A stretch of DNA of 64,000 nucleotides from Struthio camelus (taxonomy: Eukaryota; Chordata; Aves; Struthioniformes; Struthionidae), in NCBI RefSeq assembly GCF_040807025.1, contig NC_090947.1, forward strand, positions 4,588,001 to 4,652,000, read 5' to 3'. Position 1 is the stretch's first letter. Each line of letters opens with the position of its first letter. The notes beneath the pieces are model-generated. The model was not told the origin of the DNA, did no database searches, and was given only the letters and a program-made list of their open reading frames with translations. The position numbers and the translations under genes are program-made. Below, in pieces: positions 25,101-34,100 of the stretch.

Positions 25101-28100
25101 GTAGAAATTCAGTCAGTTCAGTGTAGTGAAGAAGTAACATGCGATACAGTGGGAGAGAAAAATATTTCTCTAGAAGGTGAAGCTCAGAATGCAGTTAAAC
25201 AAGAGGAAGGTGAATCTAGACAGGAATCAACTGAAGATCTTAAGGCAACTACTGAAAAGAAAGTTGATGAAGAAGCATTGAAAGAAACTGAGAAACAGCT
25301 GGAGCTTACAGACCACCACTGTGGTGGATTTGCTTCTGAGGAAGAAGCAGATAATTCTTTGCAGGGAGCTACAAAACTGTTACAGCACTTTCTTGACGGC
25401 AACACAGAAGCCAAAGAGCAAAACCCAGAGCTAGGAAATGTATGTGAACGTACAGAGAAAAAGAAAGATAAAAATGAGAAGGTTCAAGGGATGGAAGAGG
25501 ACAAAAATCAAGTAATAGATGAGCAGGGTGAGGCAAAGGAAGCTTTATCAGAGGAAAAGGTGGACTCTCTTGCACAGACTGCTGAGCTGGATGAAAATGT
25601 TAGTGAACAAGTTAAATTGGAGGGTCAAGCAGAGGACGGAGTGGAAAATTATGGTGATGCATTTGATTTTGATGAGAAATCAAAACAGATACTGGAAACT
25701 GAAGAATGTGGCGGAGAGAAAGCGGATACCCAGGAAGGAGAGGGAGCTGGAGCACATGGTGTGACTGAGGAAGTTGCCCAAACGGGAGAAATTGTGGAAG
25801 GCAGAGGCAACGTAGACACTGAAGACACCTTGACAGGAGATGACAGCTTGCAGCATAAAAATGAGGGTGAGACTGAAGAAACAGGGCACGCGCAAGGGAA
25901 AGCATCTTCACAGAAAACTGATGAGGAGGCTGATGTGTTGGAAGACAAAAGAGAAGCATCAGACTCTAATGATCTGGAAAAAATGACAGATGAAAATGTT
26001 TTGGAACAGGATTTGGAAGGTGCTGGCAATAACAGGGAGGAAAGCAAAGAGGATTTGCAAAGTGGTAGAAGGGGTAAGGGTAAGTCCAAAGACGACTGCA
26101 CAATATCGTGAGTTCAGAATCTCAGAGTTAGTTATGTGCCATTTGCTGGGTTTCAGTACAGAAGCACGCACTTTGCACAATAAATCAGACATCAGGAATA
26201 CTCTAAGGGGTCTTTCTTTGTAGGTAAATCTCACATAATAAATGTCGGGTTACATAAATGGTAATGATGCATGTTTTAAGTTATTTAATGCCATATGTAG
26301 CCACAAGAAAGCACACGTGTAAGTTTGGTTTTGCTCTCTTAGATTAACTCTTTATCACCAAAAGAGCAAGCTTCACAAATGGATTATTCACAGTATTTTG
26401 CAGTTAAAGTACTCTTGGTGTGGATAATGGCTTCTGAGAAACTTTTATATGAAAACTCTTACTTTCTTAGATCTACAGTAAGTACAGTAATACTTCATCA
26501 AAGAACTCAGAACTGTTGCAACGCTGTGATCTAATGTTGAATCTTATTTGTGATTGATTAAAGCCTAGGAACCAAAATTTTTAGTATGGCAAAAGATAAT
26601 CTCATTCCATTTTGTGTATGTTTCTGATATGGACATATTCCAAAATACAGTATGCCGGAAGAACTGCCAAAATATAGTTAGGTCACTGTGAATCTGCTTA
26701 GTCTGCACACTCTGAAGGAACAATATACAATTTGGAGAAATTGCAACATACAGGTCTTAGTCTGCTGAAAGGAATATATGCGTTTCCTTAATTTAGGCAC
26801 TTTGCACCACAGTAAGCCTTTAACGCCATGTCTCACATGGCAGTTTTTTTTTTTTTTCTTCAAAGAAGGTGTCAATACACACTATGATGTGTGCTTAGGT
26901 TTGCTATCAAGTACTGTCTAGCTATGAATATATAAAATATCTGTTTTTCCTGGAAGACTTTTAAATTGCATTATATTTTTTGCAAAACATGGTTTTGAAG
27001 GACTTTTTTTTTTTTTTTAATCTCTGAAAAATTCTTCCCTCTTTCTTTTTGATAAAGATGATAATTTTGAATGTCTTAATTTTTACTGAATATCAGACCA
27101 AAGATGATTGTTCTGTATACTGGCCCCCATGCCTTTCTGAAAAGCTGGATCGTGTTGAATTGCTGGCATAAATGAGATACTTCAACCCGTTGGTATAGAT
27201 CTTCCTGCACCTTTTATACTGCTTGGGAGGAAGTGTGTGTTTTGCATAATTAAACATTCTTTTGAGGTTGTTTTAAGCAATGAATATCTGAAGGGAATGC
27301 AAACTGAAGAGCTGGGAGGGGACTACAACAAGATGTGTTTGTATTGATGTTACAAAGTGGAAGTGCAAACAGACTGCCAAGTTTGAAGATGTGTATCAAA
27401 ATGTACTGAGCTGTATATAATTGAAATAAACATATTTTATACTTTGAATCGTCTGTCCAGAGCGCTGTTTACAAACCTGCATAAATATTTATTTAAATTT
27501 ATCTTATTTCAAAAACATTTTTAGTAGAAATGTGGTACATAAGGATTCTTTTGCTACCATTAGGGAGTGTAAGTTATTAGGTCTGCAGCATTCTTCTTAG
27601 TGATATTTATTGCTTTCTTCTACATAGATGGTAAAGTTCCCTTGCTAGGAAAAGGCATCCTGGGTGTTTGAGGGCCTTGAATATGAGATTGCACCAGGAA
27701 CTGTAAACATTTAATTTTGATATGGCTTCTTTCCAACTTACAACAGCTTCAGTATGGTTTCTGTAACTATAAGCAGTTGTTTACGTTAAGGGTTTATACT
27801 AAATGCTAATCTAAAATGTCATAGATCTTAAAAGCATCTCTTGCTATGTAGCAGGGTTTAAATACTTATCTTTGCCAGGCTCACAACTGTAATACACAGT
27901 TTAATGTTGAATGTATTTTAAATGTATTTACACTGGAATGTTAAATACCTTAAATACACAATGAAGCATGCTTGCCAGGCTTTACCCATACTTGTGGATG
28001 GATGTATAAGCAACTCTTAGTTAAATTAGGTACGTGCCAGCATTTCCTGTATTTATGTTTTTCATATGAATTTAACAGTTTCTAATCAAAGTGCTTCTGG

Positions 28101-31100
28101 ATAGTTGTGAGGGAATTAACAGTGAGCTGTTTTTAACTAGTTTTTCGCCTCAGAAAACAAAACACCTGTAAGAGAACTCCTTTGTAAAGCCAAGTCAGAG
28201 AAAAAAGAGAGAATAATGGCAACTCAAGCGTTAACTGTTGGTGTACATGCGTTTATCCCATCGTAATCAGCTTACCTCTCGATGAAACTAAGGTAGGAGC
28301 AACAACTTGGACAGTTAGTGAAAAATAGCTAATGTACCATGAATCCACCCTCGTACGTTAGCTTCTTGGTAGCTCTGTTGGCCGCTGGTCTTGTTGCAAG
28401 TGGGCAAGTACCACAGAGGAGGTGGTCTCTGGGTTCTTGAGCTCTTCAGCTATCGCAGGGGTATATGCACATCATGGGAGGAGAGGGGAGGCCTGTCAGG
28501 TAAACCACCCTGAGGATAAAGGGAATTTCTAGGTGTTCTTTTCAAAATGTACTCACTCAAACCCTATGTGGTAGCTGGCACGAGTGAAATGTGTACCGTT
28601 ATGGAGGGGGAGGGGATAGTGATGCTGGAATTTTCTTATAATTGTTTTATTTAACCATTATTGCAGTGATTTGATATACCTATAAAACGCACGTCTTGGA
28701 AAAATGCCAAAGGGTACAACTTTCCCTCTAATACCTTAACAGGATACAAGAAAAGATTCAGCTTGTCCCTTTCATCAGTTTTGACTTTCAAAGACAGCAA
28801 AATGACAAATTTGCAACCTTTTCCTGAAGTCTAAAACGAAGCCAAGAAATCAGCAGATAGACTAGAAGAAGCGATCTTACTTGCTGCTACCTTACCCATT
28901 TTTCTTTTGCACAGGGCAGCCCGCTGACTAGCGCGGCAGCGAGCCCCATTCAGCGCGTGAGATGCGGATGGTGGATTTTTCAGCGCTAACCCTGAAAAGA
29001 GGAAGCCTTAAGGGGCACGGGGTGGGGGATGCTGAGCAGGGTCTCAGAGCAGTGCAGCTCAGTTTCTGTGGCCTGGTGTCCGAGCGCCTACGGCCAGCTT
29101 CTCACATCGGCTCTCTCTTGCCCTCCTTTGCATAGATGAGCCATGAATCGGTGCGGTGAGTGGGTGGGGAACCACATTACTAAAGTTAAATTTAAGTGTG
29201 AGATGAATTTCACACGCTAATTATTCCTTGTAGTATCGTCCTATGTGAAATAAGCATAATGACTGTTTTATAGGAGAAGTGTAATTAGCTTCTCCGTGTG
29301 CTAATTCAGTAGATTGCTCTTTTCCGCTCACAGTACTAGAACTCATATCCTTGGTTTGTTGGAAAAACGTCTCCTTTAAAATACAAAAACAAGGAGGTTT
29401 TACAGAGATGGAGAGATGGAGATTTTAATAAACTAATCTTTTTATTCCTGTGGTCTTGTAAAACCTCCTGCCAGCATGTCACCTATCCCAGTGGGGTGCA
29501 CAGAAGTCGGTAATGAGGGAGAAGCGATGGGGAGATCTGATGTGAAGGCTCACCCCAAAATGCTAACATCAGCCCTGCAAAGCAGGGAAGGTGGTGATCC
29601 TCCAGGCTGGGCACTGGAGAAGGTGTCTTTTCATCAGGCAGGCGTGTATTTCATCCTACGGCAGTGGTGGGGCTAACAGAAGTTACTTAAACCTGTGCGT
29701 GACTAACTTATGTTTGGGGTTAAGGTGGATCTTTTTAGGACTAAGGTGGATCATTTGGCCCCTTTGGAGTCTCTGAGATTGGGCTAATTTTATCCTGGCT
29801 TACAGGTTCTTTTCTGTATTGGTCCTTGTTCTCTTTCCTAATTCTCAGTACCTTCATTTCTTGATCTCTGCTGACATGTGATACCGAACCCTATCTCCAG
29901 TCTGGACATATATGACCTCTCTTCTATTGTTTGCTTTCCTTGCTTTCTTCGTTGGCCTTTATTTTTCTTCCTTATCTGTCATCTTTTAGCAGAATTTCTG
30001 TTCTCAGTGTCCCTTCCTAGCTGCTATTATATATGTAGGTATATGAAACTGTTTTATTATTTTGTAGGATTTTATACTTGAAAATTTCTTCAAAGTTTAC
30101 AAATTGTGGGTTTGTTTGTTTGTTTGTTTTTCCATGTCAATGCTCAGATGTAACAATATTGGGTGTGTTACAAATGGCTTAAAAAAAAAAATGAGTAGGA
30201 CTTGGTGTTGAAAACAAATGCATAGAACTGCTGAACTGGAATCTGTACTTGTGTATCACATCAGAAGCCAAGGTAAAGGTTTTATTCTATCCTCTAGAAT
30301 GATTGCTAGTATATTGGAAATTGTATACACAGGAGGGGGTTGACTTACCACATTATTACTAGTTAATGGACTATAGAAGTCTACCATTATAGAGGGACTT
30401 TCATTGGAAAACTTTTTTCCCCATGCTTTAATTCAATTTACTCTTTATTCCCTGTACTAAGTGGGCTAACAGGAAACAAGGGGTAAACCACAAGACTTTG
30501 GCCTGTTCAGGATTTAACAATGAGTGAGGACTATAGTGTTTGGTTTTTTTAAAGCTTTTCAAAAATACGGTTGTAGTCTCTCAACGTGAAAATCCCTTAT
30601 GACCCTAAGAATTTAGCTAGTTTAAAAAACAACAACAACAAACCCGCCAGCCTCTAATCTGTAATTGGTCAATTGCCTTGCCTCACTTTACAAGAAGTCC
30701 TTTTTTCTCGAGCTACCTTTGTATTTTAACAGTTCAGTAGGATGTGGAGTTGAGCTCTGGGTGCCTCTTGGGCTGGTTCTGTACAGATGACTGCTGGCTG
30801 GCAAGAGAGACAAACTAACTAAAACTGCAAGACACCCGCCCGGCAGACTTGTGCAGTAAGAGCTGCCTGAGGTCATATTCTTGAAGAGTACCTGAATGCC
30901 GTGTCCCAGTGTACTTCTGTTGAGGTGTACCTGAACAAACTAAGGTTCTGAATTAGTAAGGTGAAGTACCTGCAGAGAGATCAAAATTCAAGTTCTGTTG
31001 CATACAACGCCTACTAAAATGCTTTCACGTTTTGTATTGTGGAATAGGGAAGAAAACCCAAGTGACTTGTTTACTCATTTCCAATTCTGTTTTCCAGTTG

Positions 31101-34100
31101 TCTCAATTCTGTAGCGTGTACTTTCTTAACGAATACCACATACGCATATGTGCTGATCTTTAGCGCTTCCAGGTTCAAGTCTAACACAACAGTTTGCCCA
31201 TCACCTATTAGATGTTTGACTGGGAGAATTTACTATGAGGGATTAAAGAGTATGTTAAGTATGTTAAAGAGTAATTCTTTTACCAGGCTGCTGCTTTTAA
31301 AAATAAACAAAGATAATGACACGGGGAAATGTTTTACTAGTGTCGTGACACTGGAGTTGTTCCAAAGTGTCATTGCCACACTGTTCAGTAAAAGTGAAAA
31401 TGCTACGAACGTGCCTAGTTACGATTATAGGTGTTTACAGTATTTTCATAATGTTGAACTGTAAAGATTTGTGAGATTTTGTGTTGCAGTTGTGTTTGAC
31501 CCTAGAGTTCTTGCATGCTAACCTAACGTAGAAGATTAGCCTCTTTGCATGCAGCTGGGTGCTGCTGCTGCCGTGACAAGCATGCTCTGTGAGAATGGCA
31601 TAACTTCCCCTGGCTGCAACCCCCTCCCCGTCCTGCCTGTGGTACGTGCATAACTTCATCATTAGTTTTACTAACCTGAATTCCTTCTTGTATCAGAGAG
31701 ACTCTGAAATGTGCAACTCAATTAAATCAGCACTGAACTTTCAGTTTTCTCTTTCAGACAGGCTGAAAAAACTCATTGATGAACGAGAATCCTTACTAGA
31801 GCAGGTAATCGCAGGAAAACTGAAATGCTGAATGTTTACTAAATCTGTAATAGTAGAGGTTCAAAAAAATTCTGCGTACCGCTAACATACAGTGTAGGAT
31901 ATCTGTGTCGCTGTCTTTCAGCTGTGTGCTGGGTTGTTCTTGCTGAGGATTTACTGTGTTGCTTGCCATTTTATTCTTCCTGTGGAACTTTTTTCTTGTG
32001 CATTAATTCCAGATACACTGCAAGAAAGATCTGACCCAATGCACCTATTTCACTTTGCTAGCAGGTCACACTCAGTGCTCAAAGTATTACGTATTGCTGT
32101 CCTTAGCCACCTAAAAGTCCTCCAGGAGCACGTATTTCTGAAAAATTATGTATCAGAATGGCCAAGTCCAAGGGGAAAAATATTATGGTCCGGATGTAAT
32201 AGAAGCAAATTTTATCTCCAAGCATAAGCCTTTCTGATTGCTGTGTTATGGGGGCAATGGGAAATTTGCAAAGAAATGCTGGAGAAATTGCAGTAGGTTG
32301 GTAAATAGCAGATAAAATAATTATGTCATGGTACCAGCAATAATGGATGTAATGCTTATGAAAAATTTTAGTTGATCTGTTTCTCTTCAGAGAGCCGTAG
32401 GCTTTCAAGGAATTTACCATGGATGGAATAGATCCTTGCCCTTGAGACTTAATGCACAACTAATCACAGTCTTGGGTTTTTAAGCATGCTTTATGTGACT
32501 ATGCCTACAGAACATTTACTGCCTTGCTATAAAACATTCTCTTTTCACTTGTTACTTTTGGTCCGGAACTTGTGCATAAGTAAATGACACTTAAGATATG
32601 GTGAGTCATTTGCCAAAAGAACAGCTAGGAAATTATTCGCTGACAGAAGCTTTTGTGGAATTTGGGTATTTTTTTCTGTTTCACGGCACTCAAGTGAATT
32701 TGAGTACTGATCATAATTTCACCTTGCCTGTTTTCCAGCACGCAAAATTTATTGGAAGGCTTGATTTGGTGTAACTTTTTGTTCTAAAGACAGAAAGTAA
32801 CTAACTATTTTGGGCCTTTCAGATTAAAAAATTAAAGGGACAACTGGAAGAAAAGCAAAAGAACGGAAAGATGGAGAATACGCAGTCTGAAGATGAAGTT
32901 CTGGAAAATGGGACAGATATGCACATGATCGACCTTCAAAGTGAGCTGCATTTCGATTTTAAGATAACTTGTGTGTCCTGCATGTGAATGAGAGAATATA
33001 TCTGTACGCTGAACACATGACTCTGGGTAAAAATGAGTCGTCAGTTCTAAGGGAGCTTCAAATTGAGTGCCCACCAGGCACCTCTGCTAGAGATGAGGGA
33101 AAGATTCTCCTTTGAACGAGATTCCAAGTGGAAATCTCCTTTATGTTCCTCAGGAGAGCTGGACATGAGTTCTCTGTAACACCCGGTTAATTCCGCTTTC
33201 AAGAGCGGTCAGAAGGGAGCTGGGCAAGACAGTGAACAGCTCCCCTATCTGCAGGGCACTGAGTGGGTTCAGTTGCTGCCTTTGATGTGGAAGGAAGCTT
33301 TTTACCAAGGCAGAGAGCACTCGCTACACTGCTGCTGCCCTAAGTAGATTACTGTAGCACCAGAAGTTTGATAGACTTGTTAGACACGGTCCAGACTTGT
33401 CCTGACATCTCTGATAAATCTGCAATTTTTTTAGGAGATGCCAACAGGCAGATCAGTGATCTCAAATTTAAACTAGCAAAGTCTGAGCAAGAGATAACGG
33501 CATTGGAGCAGAATGTAAGTTTTTATTTCATTCTACTTGTTTAGGCATGGTGTGAATGCAGAGAGCAAAGTGCATTTTGTTATGTGATAAAAGAAATCTT
33601 GATTACTATGATTTCTCCTAAATTGAAAAGAAGTAGAGTTAGTGCGTCAGGGCTCTTCCTCTTAAGTCATAAAGGCTAAAGTGCTTTCATTTATCTGCAG
33701 GGAAAAGTGAACATAGTATTCACCTTTATTGAACAAAAAACAATCAAAGACAAATGTGTATTAACAGCACTTTGTGAACTCTTCAGAAAAAATTTTTATG
33801 CCTGGCTACCTGCAACTTATAAATGGCTGCTGGTGTTTTATGCATATATGGATTGTATGCAAGACTGTTCAATTGTTACGGTTTGCTCTTGTCCCGACTG
33901 CATCAGCAATGCTTTTGCTGAGATAAACAGCTTAAATACTGAAGTCAACAGACTGTATTTTCTATTGTTGGAAGCATATTAAATATGGATATGCACAAAA
34001 GGTCTGGAGTAAGTAATCATAGCCAAACTTGTTCAGCATGTTTTTTTTCAAAATACGCCCTTATTTTATTAAAGGAAATCTAGCAACTCTTACTAGTTAT

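Noticed and set aside
25649-26101. 150-codon minus-strand open frame, and other minus-strand frames over 23.7-26.1 kb
   Set aside because: They are shadows of the acidic LRRFIP1 exon. Its GAA/GAG/AAG-rich codons leave few stops on the other strand, giving Leu/Ser/Phe-rich nonsense.
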